DNA from: an uncultured Microbulbifer sp.
GTDB lineage: Bacteria > Pseudomonadota > Gammaproteobacteria > Pseudomonadales > Cellvibrionaceae
Reading direction: 5' to 3'
Length of the DNA stretch: 64,000 nucleotides
Assembly: GCF_947498635.1 (NCBI RefSeq)
Contig: NZ_CANMKV010000002.1
Span: 62,001 to 126,000, forward strand
Made by a program: the position numbers and the translations under genes. Shown one piece after another: positions 1 to 8,878 of the stretch. Every line of letters starts with the position of its first letter. Within the stretch, counting starts at the first letter, position 1. Under the pieces are notes generated by a model, which was not told the origin of the DNA, made no database searches, and worked only from the letters and a program-made list of their open reading frames with translations.

Positions 1-821
1 TCCTGGAGATACTTCTTAGCCAGGTTGGATGCCCTGGCATCACTGCTCGCCACCTGCTCTAACAGGTTGCGAGCTTTCTGCTGGTCGCCCAGCTGGTGGT
101 AAACGGTTCCCAGCTTGTAGCGGCCATCCCAAACCTTATTGGAGTTGGGGTAGCCATCGAGTAGCGCCACAAACCACCCTCGAGCCTCTTCAAGATTTCC
201 TTGAACCAGGGCTATCTCTCCCAGCCAGTAGTTGGCATTGGGAGCATACTGGCCGTTGGGAAAGTCTTGCAGCAGACTCTTAAACTGAGCACTGGCACCG
301 CCGTAATCACCGTTGCGAGCCAAGCCAAAACTGGCCTGGTAACGATCGCGCTCGCTCTTGCCGTCTTTCGGCCCCTGCGGCTTGGGTGGCATCGCCGATC
401 CGCTCTGGACAGCGGCACCGCCTCCCCCTTTAACCGGCGGCTGGGCGGAGGGTTGTGCCGAGGGCTCAGTGCCGCTCAGGCGGGCAATCCGCCGATCCAG
501 ATCCATATAATCCTCAGTGCGCTGCTGCTTGAGACGCTTGATCTCGTGGCGCAGCTCTTCAACCGATCCACGCAATTCGCGCACTTCCTGCTGCAGCACC
601 TGCATCTGGTAGTAGGCTTCGGCCTGGGGGTTGGTCTGAGCTCTGGGGCTGGGACTTGCGGCGCGGGCGAGGTGAATTTCCTCGACACCACGGCCACTCG
701 TGGGGAGCGACTGCTCCTGACTACTGGCAGACAGGTCGACAATCGGGGCCTGGGAGAATACGGGCGATGCCGCAGCCATCATTGCTGCAGCGATCGCCAG
801 TTTTCTAATCGTAAAAGCCAT
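1..821 (-). CDS. cpoB: Cell division coordinator CpoB (YbgF), 3' part cut by window edge
   Basis: Last gene of the tol-pal cluster, starting 18 bases beyond the pal stop; the C-terminus lies outside the window. The 273 visible residues begin with a signal peptide (MAFTIRKLAIAAAMMAAA, cleavage near FSQA). A short coiled coil around residues 68-100 (QQEVRELRGSVEELRHEIK) matches the CpoB trimerisation region. A Pro/Gly-rich linker follows, then TPR-like repeats from about residue 165 (ARNGDYGGASAQFKSLL, then GNLEEARGWFVALL). In the family this periplasmic protein links PBP1B-driven peptidoglycan synthesis to Tol-Pal constriction. The start is the ATG at 821; an ATG eight codons upstream meets a stop. 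Position, signal peptide, coiled coil and TPRs together make the call firm although incomplete. Confidence 0.93.
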   Translation of the reverse strand, partial: MAFTIRKLAIAAAMMAAASPVFSQAPIVDLSASSQEQSLPTSGRGVEEIHLARAASPSPRAQTNPQAEAYYQMQVLQQEVRELRGSVEELRHEIKRLKQQRTEDYMDLDRRIARLSGTEPSAQPSAQPPVKGGGGAAVQSGSAMPPKPQGPKDGKSERDRYQASFGLARNGDYGGASAQFKSLLQDFPNGQYAPNANYWLGEIALVQGNLEEARGWFVALLDGYPNSNKVWDGRYKLGTVYHQLGDQQKARNLLEQVASSDARASNLAKKYLQ

Positions 822-839
822 TGGCATCCATTTTGACGA

Positions 840-1325
840 TTAGTTAATAACAACGCGACGGTTCATCGCACGGGCAGCTTCGTTAGAGCCCATCTGAGCC
901 GGACGCTCTTCACCGTAGCTGATCACTTCCAGATTAGCTGCGTCTACGCCTTGCAGTACCAAAAAGTCGCGTACGGCATTTGCGCGGCGCTCACCCAGAG
1001 CCAGGTTGTACTCGCGAGTGCCCAGCTCATCGGCGTGACCTTCGAGGCGAACAGCAGAGGCTGCACCGCGCATGCGATCGGCGTGACGGATCAGCAGCTC
1101 ACGGGTTTCCGGGTTCAGCAGGGACTGGTCGAAGTCGAAGTACACTACGTTTTCCAGAGGAGCCAGGGTTTCACTCTCCTCTACAACGCTGGTTTCAACC
1201 TGGGTATCCACCTCAGGCTGAGTGTATTCCTCACCGCTGGTATTGTCGCTGCTGGTGTTGCTACAACCGGCCATTACTGCCAAAACACAGGCCAGGCCCA
1301 GTCCCGTTTTTACTGATTTCAACAT
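840..1325 (-). CDS. pal: Peptidoglycan-associated lipoprotein Pal
   Basis: Outer-membrane lipoprotein that tethers the outer membrane to peptidoglycan and is the outer partner of TolB. It has 161 residues, the usual size. A lipoprotein signal ends in LAVMAGC, so Cys21 is the lipidated residue. An acidic Ser/Thr/Glu linker follows (about 22-55), then an OmpA-like domain (VVYFDFDQSLLNPETREL onward) with the peptidoglycan-binding pattern GHADELGTREYNLALGERRA. The ATG is preceded by GGAG at a good distance. It lies between tolB (96 bases upstream) and cpoB on the same strand, the standard order. Confidence 0.97.
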   Translation of the reverse strand: MLKSVKTGLGLACVLAVMAGCSNTSSDNTSGEEYTQPEVDTQVETSVVEESETLAPLENVVYFDFDQSLLNPETRELLIRHADRMRGAASAVRLEGHADELGTREYNLALGERRANAVRDFLVLQGVDAANLEVISYGEERPAQMGSNEAARAMNRRVVIN

Positions 1326-1421
1326 AAGCTACTCCGCTTTTAGTGTTATCGAAAATCCTGAAAGATTTTTTTTAAATTGGTCTTATAAATACCCTACGCT
1401 TCTGAGCGTTGGGCCCCCGCC

Positions 1422-2717
1422 TCAATCAAAGTATGGCGACCATGCCGGTTCACGGACATCGCCCCTCTGTGAGGGCAGGTTGTACTTCACCCCAGCATCT
1501 AGCGATACCGCAGCCAGAATGCCCTTGTCTCCGCGCTTGGTTGCGTACATCAGCATGGCCCCATTCGGCGCAATGCTGGGGGATTCGTCCAGGGTGGTCT
1601 CCGTGAGGACACGCATTCTGCCCGAATTAATATCCATCGTAGCGATGGTAAAAGTTCCCCGGTTGCGATGTACCATGACCAGCGTCTTCCCGTCAGGAGA
1701 AACACGCGGCCGCGCATTGTAGTCGCCATCGAAGGTTAAGCGGTCGACTTGACCAGTGGCAAGAGTCAATTGATAAATTTGTGGCTTCCCTCCCCTATCT
1801 GAGGTGAAAACCAGCGATTTACCATCCGGCATCCAGTTCGGCTCGGTATCAATAGAGAAGTGTCTGGTCATACGAGTGAACTTGCCGCTCGCTAAATCCA
1901 GGACATAGATCTCCGGGTTGCCGTCCTTGGAGAGCACCATAGCCAACTTGGTTCCATCGGGAGACCAGGTCGGTGAGCTGTTGATGCCCTTGAAGTTAGT
2001 CAGCTGCTTGCGCTCGCCGCTGCGCAGATTCTCGCGGAAAATCGCCGGGCGCCCGGTCTCAAAGGAAACGTAGGCCAGCTCCTGACCATTCGGCGACCAC
2101 ATAGGTGACATTACCGGCGCACTGAAGCGGCGCACCTGCTTAGCGCGCGCCCCGTCGATATCCGAGCGCATCAACACATAGCTGGGTTTACCTGCGCGTT
2201 TTTCCTCTTGCACATACACCATCTCGGTGGAGAAGGCGCCGCGTATACCGGTGATGGACTGGAAGATTTCGTCGGCGGCGCGGTGGGCGATATCCCGCAG
2301 CTGGGTCTGGCCACCTCGCACCTGCTTGGTAAACATCTTGTGCTGGCCGAAAACATTGACCAGATCAAAGGTCAGCAGATAACCGGAGGCTTGGGGCTCA
2401 ATACGACCAGTCACTATGTACTCGGTACCGAGGATACGCCAATCGCGGAAAACCACGTCTTCCGGGGTCTTGGGGAAGGACAGCATGTCCTCCTTAGGCA
2501 CTGGCGAAAACAGGCCGCTGCGGCGCAAGTCCGCGGAGATAATCCCGGAAACATCTTCCGCTAGCACCCCACCACCAGACCAACTGAATGGAGACACAGC
2601 AATCGGCGTAGGGTCATCAATACCGCTGGTGATATCCACCACCAGTTGGGCACGTACCCCTAAACTCACCGAGGCAATTGCAATAATGACGACGGTCTTC
2701 AGTAAACTTTTGATCAT
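1422..2717 (-). CDS. tolB: Tol-Pal system beta-propeller protein TolB
   Basis: Periplasmic beta-propeller that cycles between Pal and TolA during outer-membrane constriction. The 431 residues start with a signal peptide ending near VRAQ. An N-terminal alpha/beta domain covers about 25-160, followed by PD40/WD40-like blades from about 195 to the end with repeated cores such as [48 protein letters not shown] and [15 protein letters not shown]. The ATG overlaps the tolA stop in an ATGA junction, indicating translational coupling. Length and architecture are normal. Confidence 0.97.
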   Translation of the reverse strand: MIKSLLKTVVIIAIASVSLGVRAQLVVDITSGIDDPTPIAVSPFSWSGGGVLAEDVSGIISADLRRSGLFSPVPKEDMLSFPKTPEDVVFRDWRILGTEYIVTGRIEPQASGYLLTFDLVNVFGQHKMFTKQVRGGQTQLRDIAHRAADEIFQSITGIRGAFSTEMVYVQEEKRAGKPSYVLMRSDIDGARAKQVRRFSAPVMSPMWSPNGQELAYVSFETGRPAIFRENLRSGERKQLTNFKGINSSPTWSPDGTKLAMVLSKDGNPEIYVLDLASGKFTRMTRHFSIDTEPNWMPDGKSLVFTSDRGGKPQIYQLTLATGQVDRLTFDGDYNARPRVSPDGKTLVMVHRNRGTFTIATMDINSGRMRVLTETTLDESPSIAPNGAMLMYATKRGDKGILAAVSLDAGVKYNLPSQRGDVREPAWSPYFD

Positions 2718-3508
2718 TGGCGCAAATCTTCGACTATAAAGTTCAAAATGGTTGTGCGGACTTCCCGCTCGAATATCGTCGGCTCTTCCCTCGCCAGCTC
2801 GGCCACTTCGGGGAAGACTTCCACCCGGCGAATCGCGGTGAGTACCGAACGGTCGAGTGCTGTGTTGCCACTGCCCTCGACGATATTAGTTGCCACCACC
2901 CGGCCAGTGGGGACAAAGTTAATTTTCACCTTGATGGTCATACCATTGCGGGCGCTGGGCGGACGACTCCAGACCGCTTCAATTTGCTGTCGAATCGCCT
3001 GGCCTACTGAGGCCATCGCCTGCTGCGCCTCATTGGCATCCAGCAAATCCTCTTCGTCTTCTAGTGCCTCGTCAAAGGAGCTCTGCCGCTCTTTCTCCAA
3101 CTGCTCCTGAAGCTCTTTTTTCTTGCGTTCTTTCTCTTTTCGCTCGTTCTCGCGCTGCGCTTTCGCCTCCCGCGCCTTGCGCTCGGCCTCAACTTTGGCC
3201 TTGCGCGTTTTTTCGGCTTCGAGCTTTTTCTTGCGTTCCAGGGCGGCTCGACGCTTGCGCTCAACTTCCGCCTGGCGCTTTTGCTCGGCTTCGCGCTGGG
3301 CGCGCTGTTGTACTTTATCCACCTTCTTGGGCAGTTTCTTTTGAGGAGTCGCAGCCTCAATGGTCACCAGTTTGGCCTGCACAAACTTCGGCATCGGTTT
3401 GCGCTCGGGCATGCTGCTGGCTTCCCAACCATAGGTAATAGCGGTGATCAGCGCTCCGTGCAACAGGAGGCTGACTACAATCGCCAGTGCGTAAAAGCCT
3501 TTATTCAC
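2714..3508 (-). CDS. tolA: Tol-Pal inner-membrane anchor TolA
   Basis: Energy-transducing protein of the Tol system, spanning the periplasm from TolQR to Pal/TolB. It has 264 residues, shorter than the E. coli protein (about 420) because the middle helix is shorter. There is one N-terminal membrane segment (about 7-26), then a Lys/Arg/Glu/Ala-rich coiled helix (about 60-145, with blocks such as [18 protein letters not shown]), then a C-terminal TolA-III/TonB-like domain with [18 protein letters not shown]. The start codon is GTG, 7 bases after the tolR stop. The C-terminal domain and context support the call. Confidence 0.94.
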   Translation of the reverse strand: MNKGFYALAIVVSLLLHGALITAITYGWEASSMPERKPMPKFVQAKLVTIEAATPQKKLPKKVDKVQQRAQREAEQKRQAEVERKRRAALERKKKLEAEKTRKAKVEAERKAREAKAQRENERKEKERKKKELQEQLEKERQSSFDEALEDEEDLLDANEAQQAMASVGQAIRQQIEAVWSRPPSARNGMTIKVKINFVPTGRVVATNIVEGSGNTALDRSVLTAIRRVEVFPEVAELAREEPTIFEREVRTTILNFIVEDLRQ

Positions 3509-3515
3509 CGGCGCC

Positions 3516-3947
3516 CTACCCCTGTGGAGGCTCTGTCACCAGGCCGACACTCGGTGCCCCCGCCTGCTGCAGTTCGGTCATGGCATTAACGATCAGGCCG
3601 TAACGGGCCTCAGTATCGCCCCAGACCAGCACCGGGGTTTTCGGCTTCTGCCGCAATACCTTGGCCACCGTCTCCTTGATCTCAGCAAGGGGCTTAGCCA
3701 CCTGCTCATCGGTGCCCAGGTTCAGGTAATAAGTGCCGTCGGCGCGCACCGAGATGATTAGCGGCTCCTCGTCGGTATCCTCCATCGGCGCCGAGGGCGC
3801 GTTTGGCAGGTCGACTTTGACCCCTTGCATCAATAATGGTGCCGTGACCATAAAGACAATTAGCAGCACCAGCATCACATCGATGTAGGGCACCACATTG
3901 ATCTCGGAAACCAGCTTCTTTTTGTTTCCCTTGCGAAACACACTCAT
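3516..3947 (-). CDS. tolR: Tol-Pal proton-channel subunit TolR (ExbD family)
   Basis: Inner-membrane protein that forms the proton-driven motor with TolQ. It has 143 residues: a short cytoplasmic N-terminus, one membrane segment with the essential aspartate (VVPYIDVMLVLLIVFMV, Asp at about 23), and a periplasmic domain. That domain contains a conserved ISVRADGTYYLN stretch and a C-terminal ALVWGDTEARYG-like region (here VLVWGDTEARYG). It follows tolQ by 20 bases and precedes tolA by 7. Length and key residue are normal for the family. Confidence 0.97.
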   Translation of the reverse strand: MSVFRKGNKKKLVSEINVVPYIDVMLVLLIVFMVTAPLLMQGVKVDLPNAPSAPMEDTDEEPLIISVRADGTYYLNLGTDEQVAKPLAEIKETVAKVLRQKPKTPVLVWGDTEARYGLIVNAMTELQQAGAPSVGLVTEPPQG

Positions 3948-3967
3948 AGGGTTCGCCTACTCACTAC

Positions 3968-4657
3968 TCAGCCGGAATGCACTTTGCGGTGCAAAATAGA
4001 GGAAAACTCCTCGGCGAAAGTCTCGTAACTGGATAGCAGCGACTCCGCCTTGGCCGAGTAGCGGTTGTAGGCCATCACCGCGGGAATTGCCGCGAACAGC
4101 CCCATCGCGGTAGCTACCAGCGCCTCACTAATACCGGGAGCCACCGTGGCGATCGTAGCCTGGTGCATGGTGGCGAGACCGCGGAAGGAATTCATAATGC
4201 CCCAGACCGTACCGAAGAGGCCTATATATGGACTCACAGAGCCAACCGTTGCCAGGAATGGCAGGTTCATTTCCACCTTTTCCTGCTCCCGCGACATAGC
4301 GACACGCATCGCGCGCTCGGTGCCCTCCATAACCGCTTCGGGGCCACTGCTACCCTGCTGACGCAGGCGGGTAAATTCGGTAAAGCCGGCGCGAAACAGG
4401 GATTCAACGCCATCGGTCTTACCTTTCTCGGCGCGCTCATTGCCCTCGCGGAACAGCTTATTGAGGTCCGCCCCGGACCAGAAACGGCGCTCGAAATTAT
4501 TGAGGGAGCGCTTGGCCTGGGACAGGTAAAGCCCGCGCTGAATAATCATGACCCAGGAGACCACCGAGGCCAATAGCAGCAACAGCATAACCAGCTGTAC
4601 CAGCAGGCTGGCGTTCTGGATTAGCCCCCAAAGAGAAAGTTGTTCACCGGCGTTCAT
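3968..4657 (-). CDS. tolQ: Tol-Pal proton-channel subunit TolQ (MotA/TolQ/ExbB family)
   Basis: Polytopic motor subunit of the Tol system. The 229 residues include three membrane segments: near the N-terminus (LLVQLVMLLLLLASVVSWVM), and two in the C-terminal half that form the MotA/ExbB core (LPFLATVGSVSPYIGLFGTV, then ISEALVATAMGLFAAIPAVM). The TVWGIMNSFRGL segment after the second helix is a family hallmark. It starts 4 bases after the ybgC stop, so the two genes are almost certainly cotranscribed. Confidence 0.97.
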   Translation of the reverse strand: MNAGEQLSLWGLIQNASLLVQLVMLLLLLASVVSWVMIIQRGLYLSQAKRSLNNFERRFWSGADLNKLFREGNERAEKGKTDGVESLFRAGFTEFTRLRQQGSSGPEAVMEGTERAMRVAMSREQEKVEMNLPFLATVGSVSPYIGLFGTVWGIMNSFRGLATMHQATIATVAPGISEALVATAMGLFAAIPAVMAYNRYSAKAESLLSSYETFAEEFSSILHRKVHSG

Positions 4658-4661
4658 CTTA

Positions 4662-5066
4662 TTAAGTAACTGCCTTTAATGCTGAATGAATGGGTTCCGG
4701 CAGGGCACAGGGCCTGCGACTGTCGTCAGCGACGCAGGCCACTTTGACCACGCCTTCGCAAATTAGCTCATTGCCGCGCCAAATTTTTTGTTCAAAGGTC
4801 ACCGCGGCCCGCCCCAGTTTGCCAACCACCGCAGTAGCGCGCAATGCGTCATCGAGCCAGGCGGAACGGCGGTACTGGACGTCGGCGGAATGCACCACCA
4901 GCAGTATCCCTTTCTGCGGCATCGCCGGCTTATCATACCCGAGGGAGCGCAACAGTTCTGTGCGCGCCCGCTCCATATACTTCAAATAATTCACGTAATA
5001 CACGATGCCGGCTGCATCGGTATCCTCGATATAGACCCGCACAGGGATACCGAACTCTTCCCTCAT
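4662..5066 (-). CDS. ybgC: Tol-Pal-associated acyl-CoA thioesterase YbgC
   Basis: Hot-dog-fold thioesterase at the head of the tol operon. It has 134 residues. The active-site region IEDTDAAGIVYYVNYLKYME carries the catalytic Asp at about residue 17 of the 4-hydroxybenzoyl-CoA thioesterase family. E. coli YbgC hydrolyses short-chain acyl-CoA and has been linked to phospholipid metabolism at the cell pole. It lies 56 bases downstream of ruvB and 4 bases upstream of tolQ. A GGGAGAAT stretch before the ATG serves as ribosome-binding site. Confidence 0.95.
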   Translation of the reverse strand: MREEFGIPVRVYIEDTDAAGIVYYVNYLKYMERARTELLRSLGYDKPAMPQKGILLVVHSADVQYRRSAWLDDALRATAVVGKLGRAAVTFEQKIWRGNELICEGVVKVACVADDSRRPCALPEPIHSALKAVT

Positions 5067-5122
5067 CTATTCTCCCTCGTATCCACAGTTACACAGACCC
5101 GGCAGTGCCGGGCAAAAGGTTC

Positions 5123-6148
5123 TCAGCCAGTTCTATCCGGCTTGGCTAGGCCGAAGTGTTCGTAAGCGAGCCCAGTGGCCACCCGCCCGCGGGGCGTTCG
5201 GGCAATATAGCCCTGCTGGATGAGGTAGGGCTCCAGCACATCCTCCAGGGTGTCGCGCTCTTCGCTCACCGCGGCGGCGAGGCTATCTATCCCCACGGGA
5301 CCGCCATCAAACTTCTCTATCATCGCCAGCAACATACGCCGATCGAGGGAATCAAACCCTTTTTCATCCACATTAAGCATATTCAGGGCGGCATCGGCGA
5401 TAACCGGATCTACTGTGCCATCGCCTTTAACCTCCGCGTAATCACGCACACGGCGCAACAGACGATTGGCGATTCGGGGCGTACCACGGGCACGACGCGC
5501 CACTTGCAGAGCGCCGCCCTCATCCATTTCCACCCCCATCAAACCGGCTGAGCGGCACACGATACTGGTCAGGTCTTTTACGCTGTAGAACTCCAGGCGC
5601 TGCACAATGCCAAAGCGATCGCGCAGGGGGGAAGTCAGCAGCCCAGCCCTGGTTGTGGCACCGACCAAGGTAAAAGGCGGTAAGTCCAACTTGATCGAGC
5701 GCGCCGCCGGCCCTTCGCCGATCATGATATCCAGCTGGTAGTCCTCCATGGCCGGATACAGGACCTCCTCCACATGGGGGCTGAGGCGATGAATTTCATC
5801 GATAAACAGCACATCCCCCGGTTCCAGGTTGGTCATCAATGCAGCCAGATCACCGGCCTTCTCCAGCACAGGCCCCGAGGTGGTCTTAATCGCCACCCCC
5901 ATCTCCGCGGCAATAATATTTGCCAGAGTGGTTTTGCCCAAGCCTGGTGGGCCGAATACCAGGGTATGGTCCAGGGCCTCTTTGCGCAGTTTGGCGGCCT
6001 GGATAAAGATTTCCATCTGCTCGCGCACCACCGGCTGGCCCACATAATCAGCCAGACTTTTGGGGCGCACGGCGCGGTCGTACTGCTCTTCCTGCCCAGA
6101 GGGCCCGGCGGGTTCTGGGGCCACCAAACGATCGGCTTCAATCATCAC
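5123..6148 (-). CDS. ruvB: Holliday junction branch-migration helicase RuvB
   Basis: AAA+ motor that, guided by RuvA, drives branch migration of Holliday junctions. The length of 341 residues is typical. The Walker A motif is [12 protein letters not shown] (about residue 66), Walker B includes [11 protein letters not shown], sensor 1 is [10 protein letters not shown] with the arginine-finger region in LRDRFG, and the C-terminal winged helix includes [17 protein letters not shown]. The frame opens with GTG at 6148 followed at once by ATG at 6145; GGAG eight bases before the ATG favours 6145. It is 21 bases after ruvA. Confidence 0.98.
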   Translation of the reverse strand: MMIEADRLVAPEPAGPSGQEEQYDRAVRPKSLADYVGQPVVREQMEIFIQAAKLRKEALDHTLVFGPPGLGKTTLANIIAAEMGVAIKTTSGPVLEKAGDLAALMTNLEPGDVLFIDEIHRLSPHVEEVLYPAMEDYQLDIMIGEGPAARSIKLDLPPFTLVGATTRAGLLTSPLRDRFGIVQRLEFYSVKDLTSIVCRSAGLMGVEMDEGGALQVARRARGTPRIANRLLRRVRDYAEVKGDGTVDPVIADAALNMLNVDEKGFDSLDRRMLLAMIEKFDGGPVGIDSLAAAVSEERDTLEDVLEPYLIQQGYIARTPRGRVATGLAYEHFGLAKPDRTG

Positions 6149-6169
6149 AACTACTCCAGGGCACTCGAT

Positions 6170-6781
6170 TTAGGCGGGTGCCATGCCTTTCAGGGCCAGG
6201 CGAATCAGGGTTGCACTATCGGCATCAGCCTGCTCCTTGCCGGCGCGGGCCACCATTTTACTGGCCTCGGTAGGCTTATAGCCCAGAGCCACCAAGGCGC
6301 TCTCCGCCTCACCGGTATGGTCCACCTTGGGTACCGCGGCCGCGGCCATCAGCGGGATATCGTTGACGTCGCCAAAATCCGGGGTCAACTTATCGCGCAA
6401 CTCGACAATCAGACGCTCTGCGGTTTTCTTGCCGACACCGGGTACTTTTACCAGGGCCGCCACATTATCCTCGGCCACGCAACGCGCCAAAGCGGCGCCG
6501 TCGAGGCCGGATAAAATAGCTAGCGCCATTTTTGGCCCCACACCACTAACTTTGATCAAGGTGCGAAACAGTTTGCGGTCAGAGTCGCGAACAAAGCCAT
6601 AGAGCTGCTGGGCGGTTTCGGAAACCGCCAGGTGCGTGTGCAGCTGCACAGGCTGGCCCAGGGCGGGCAACTCAAAAATCGTGGTCATGGGCGCGAGTAC
6701 TTCGTAGCCTACCCCCTGCACATCTATCAGCAATAAAGGGGGCTGTACCGCAGCCAAAGTGCCACTCAGTCTTCCAATCAT
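6170..6781 (-). CDS. ruvA: Holliday junction DNA-binding protein RuvA
   Basis: Tetrameric junction-recognition subunit of the RuvAB complex. It has 203 residues: an OB-fold N-terminal domain beginning MIGRLSGTL, two helix-hairpin-helix motifs (LIKVSGVGPKMALAILSGL and LVKVPGVGKKTAERLIVEL), an acidic-flexible linker, and a C-terminal RuvB-binding domain (ALVALGYKPTEASKMVARAG). It sits between ruvC and ruvB on the same strand. Confidence 0.98.
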   Translation of the reverse strand: MIGRLSGTLAAVQPPLLLIDVQGVGYEVLAPMTTIFELPALGQPVQLHTHLAVSETAQQLYGFVRDSDRKLFRTLIKVSGVGPKMALAILSGLDGAALARCVAEDNVAALVKVPGVGKKTAERLIVELRDKLTPDFGDVNDIPLMAAAAVPKVDHTGEAESALVALGYKPTEASKMVARAGKEQADADSATLIRLALKGMAPA

Positions 6782-6840
6782 GTGTTGTTCCAGGTTTGTC
6801 TATCGCTGCCCGTGTGAGGGGCTAACTTTTTAAGCGTGCG

Positions 6841-7368
6841 CTATACGCTGAGGCGGCCACGGCGGAAGCGACTGCGCGCACCGCCCGCGGTAAAGACCAG
6901 GGTCTGTTCCGTGTGCATATGGCACAGCGCCACAGCGAGGGCATCGGCAGCATCCTCCTGAGGTGTGCCCGGCAGAGACAGCAAGGTCTTGACCATATGC
7001 TGTACCTGTAGTTTGTCGGCAGCGCCGCTGCCCACCACCGCCTGTTTGACCTTGCGGGCCTCGTACTCAGCTACAGCGAGGCCACTATTGGCCCCGGCCA
7101 CAATGGCCGCACCGCGCGCCTGTCCCAACTTCAAGGCGGAGCCCGCACTCTTCGACATAAATACGTTTTCAATTGCCATCTGCGCCGGCTGGTATTGCTG
7201 GGCAATCTGGCTTACCGCATCGAAAATCAATTTCAGGCGCTCCGGTAGGGGCCCCTCGGGGATACGAATCACACCACTGGCCACATAGCGCGCTTTACCC
7301 CGCTCTACATCAATAATTCCATAGCCCGTCTTGCGCGAGCCGGGGTCAATCCCCAGGATGCGGGTCAA
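6841..7368 (-). CDS. ruvC: Holliday junction resolvase RuvC (TTG start)
   Basis: Endonuclease that cuts Holliday junctions after RuvAB branch migration. The protein begins (L)[16 protein letters not shown] with the first catalytic Asp; further acidic active-site residues lie in [20 protein letters not shown] and in the [13 protein letters not shown] segment. I chose the TTG at 7368 because GGAGAG lies seven bases upstream and the resulting 175 residues match family length (E. coli 173). An in-frame TTG at 7383 has no visible ribosome-binding site. The C-terminus is Arg-rich ([10 protein letters not shown]). It is the first gene of ruvCAB, and a possible LexA box lies just upstream. Confidence 0.96.
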   Translation of the reverse strand: MTRILGIDPGSRKTGYGIIDVERGKARYVASGVIRIPEGPLPERLKLIFDAVSQIAQQYQPAQMAIENVFMSKSAGSALKLGQARGAAIVAGANSGLAVAEYEARKVKQAVVGSGAADKLQVQHMVKTLLSLPGTPQEDAADALAVALCHMHTEQTLVFTAGGARSRFRRGRLSV

Positions 7369-7387
7369 GTGGCAACTCTCCAAATAT

Positions 7388-7403
7388 CTGTATGTTTATA
7401 TAG
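7388..7403 (-). promoter_or_regulatory. Possible LexA (SOS) box upstream of ruvC
   Basis: The 16 bases read CTGTATGTTTATATAG on the plus strand. They match the gammaproteobacterial LexA consensus CTGTATATATATACAG at 13 of 16 positions, with an intact left CTGT half and a weaker ATAG right half. The site lies 20 bases upstream of the proposed ruvC TTG. ruvAB is an SOS operon in E. coli, which makes the site plausible; the imperfect half keeps it uncertain. Confidence 0.4.
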
Positions 7404-7482
7404 TGGCGGGAGTGTCCCAAGGTGGAAGCAGGGCGTCAAGGGAGAGGGTAAGCAGGATGCTCAAAGATTGCTGGCCGACAGT

Positions 7483-8085
7483 TTAATTAAAGCTATCCGT
7501 CTTCCCCTCCGTCACGGCCCTCGCCTTGTTAGCAGAGAAGCTTTTCGCGGCCAGTGCTCTGGCCCCCAGGCGATAAACCTCTTCGCATCCGGTTACCTCG
7601 CCAAACTCCGCCCTCACTGTCATACCTTCCAAGAAGGTCAAAATAACTTCTGTCTTAGCCTCTACCCCCGGCTCACCCGGCTCGAAAATTGAGTGCAGCA
7701 GCGACTTCAGCCAAGCCTTATGCACCATCGCCTGTTGTACCAGGATTTCATCGTGCCCCCGAAATTCAGCCAGGGCATGCATGAACATACAGCCTTTGAA
7801 GTCGGCGGCCCTAAACCAGGAAAAATGCCAATCCAGTATTGCCTCCAGCCGTTTATCCGGGTTTGCTGCTGCCGATATCACAGCGGTTAACTCCGCCTCT
7901 AAACATTGGTGCCGCCGGATCAGTACCGCCTCAATTAACTTATTTTTCGAGCCAAAATGTCGATACATCGATGTCTTGGAAACTTTCGCCTTATCCCGGA
8001 TCAGGTCGACCCCCACGGCGGTGTAGCCAAGCGTATTAAATAGTGCTTCCGCCGTATCCAGAATCTGTTCTTTCTTATTCATCAC
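7483..8085 (-). CDS. TetR/AcrR-family transcriptional regulator
   Basis: A 200-residue one-component repressor. The N-terminal TetR helix-turn-helix is clear (ILDTAEALFNTLGYTAVGVD, then KVSKTSMYRHFGSKNKLIEA). The C-terminal ligand-binding half (about 60-200) resembles the broad AcrR/TetR_C group. The frame opens GTG-ATG, so ATG at 8082 is the likely start. It is transcribed away from an HPP-family membrane protein, with two TGTACA-type palindromes in the 150 bases between them, so it most likely represses itself and the HPP gene. The pair interrupts the common yebC-ruvC neighbourhood. The inducer is unknown. Confidence 0.9.
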   Translation of the reverse strand: MMNKKEQILDTAEALFNTLGYTAVGVDLIRDKAKVSKTSMYRHFGSKNKLIEAVLIRRHQCLEAELTAVISAAANPDKRLEAILDWHFSWFRAADFKGCMFMHALAEFRGHDEILVQQAMVHKAWLKSLLHSIFEPGEPGVEAKTEVILTFLEGMTVRAEFGEVTGCEEVYRLGARALAAKSFSANKARAVTEGKTDSFN

Positions 8086-8130
8086 GAATTTTTCTCAGCG
8101 AGCCTCTATAGCGATAGGAGATTGTGCCCA

Positions 8131-8193
8131 TGTGTACAGATCTGTATCATAGCACCAAGCAGTATGTACAGATTTGTACACACTGCTTGGTGC
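8131..8193. promoter_or_regulatory. Twin palindromic operators between TetR and HPP genes
   Basis: Two related palindromes lie in the divergent intergenic region. The first has a perfect 12-base core, TACAGATCTGTA (8135-8146). The second is a 42-base inverted repeat at 8152-8193: 19-base arms with a single mismatch (8164/8181) around a GATT centre, with TGTACA on both inner edges and GCACCAAGCAGT / ACTGCTTGGTGC as outer arms. Sites of this shape between a tetR gene and its divergent target are classic TetR operators. The long outer arms could also form a hairpin in the HPP transcript. Confidence 0.75.
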
Positions 8194-8235
8194 GACTACT
8201 CATAAATACGCCTGGCGACCCGAAGGAAGTGACCG

Positions 8236-8766
8236 ATGAAGAAGTTACGTGGCGGCGGTGCACTGCCACCCAAACCAAAACTTATCCAAATGATAAGAGG
8301 CTTTATCGGCGGTTTTACCAGTATTTTATTACTTGGCGCTTTGGGCCATCTCACCGGGACCCCCTGGCTGATGGCACCCTTCGGTGCGACATGTGTACTC
8401 TTATTTGCCGCCCCGGCCTCACCTCTGGCACAACCGCGCAATGTCATTGCTGGTCACCTCATCACTTCGACGGTGGGTCTGGTTGCGCTCTACGGCTTCG
8501 GTGATTCAATCCTGGTGATGTCACTGGCAGTCGGTGTATCCATCATGCAAATGCAGTACTTCCGCGCGGTACATCCACCCGCCGGAGCCAACCCATTAGT
8601 CATCATTCTTGCCGGCCAGGATGTTGTGGGGTTCGACTACCTGCTGGCACCGGTGCTGACCGGAAGTATCGCGTTAGTTGCGGTCGCCTCATTGATCAAC
8701 AACTGTGGTGAAGAAACTAAATGGCCCGTGTACTGGCACGGTTTCAGCCGCCGGAAAGCGAAATAA
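8236..8766 (+). CDS. HPP-family integral membrane protein
   Basis: A 176-residue membrane protein with four hydrophobic segments (about 22-40, 45-62, 74-105 and 132-152) and the family signature HPPAGANPL before the last segment. Plant and cyanobacterial HPP proteins have been implicated in nitrite transport across membranes; the bacterial substrate is generally unknown, so transport is an inference. The start is an ATG with AAGGAAG upstream. It is transcribed divergently from a TetR regulator and has its own palindromic operator region, which suggests induction by a small molecule or stress. Confidence 0.88.
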   Translation: MKKLRGGGALPPKPKLIQMIRGFIGGFTSILLLGALGHLTGTPWLMAPFGATCVLLFAAPASPLAQPRNVIAGHLITSTVGLVALYGFGDSILVMSLAVGVSIMQMQYFRAVHPPAGANPLVIILAGQDVVGFDYLLAPVLTGSIALVAVASLINNCGEETKWPVYWHGFSRRKAK

Positions 8767-8842
8767 GAATGGCGAAATTGGTTTTGATCTCTGTGCGCCA
8801 TGACTGGATGAAATTATCAGATGGCTGACCACCGGGGGAAAC

Positions 8843-8864
8843 CGGGCAGGATAATTCCTGCCCG
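8843..8864. terminator. Stem-loop between convergent HPP and yebC genes
   Basis: A perfect 9-base stem (CGGGCAGGA / TCCTGCCCG) with a TAAT loop sits between two genes that converge. There is no T-run on either side, so it is a possible bidirectional terminator or transcript-end stabiliser rather than a canonical intrinsic terminator. Confidence 0.45.
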
Positions 8865-8878
8865 CAAACAAACAGACC

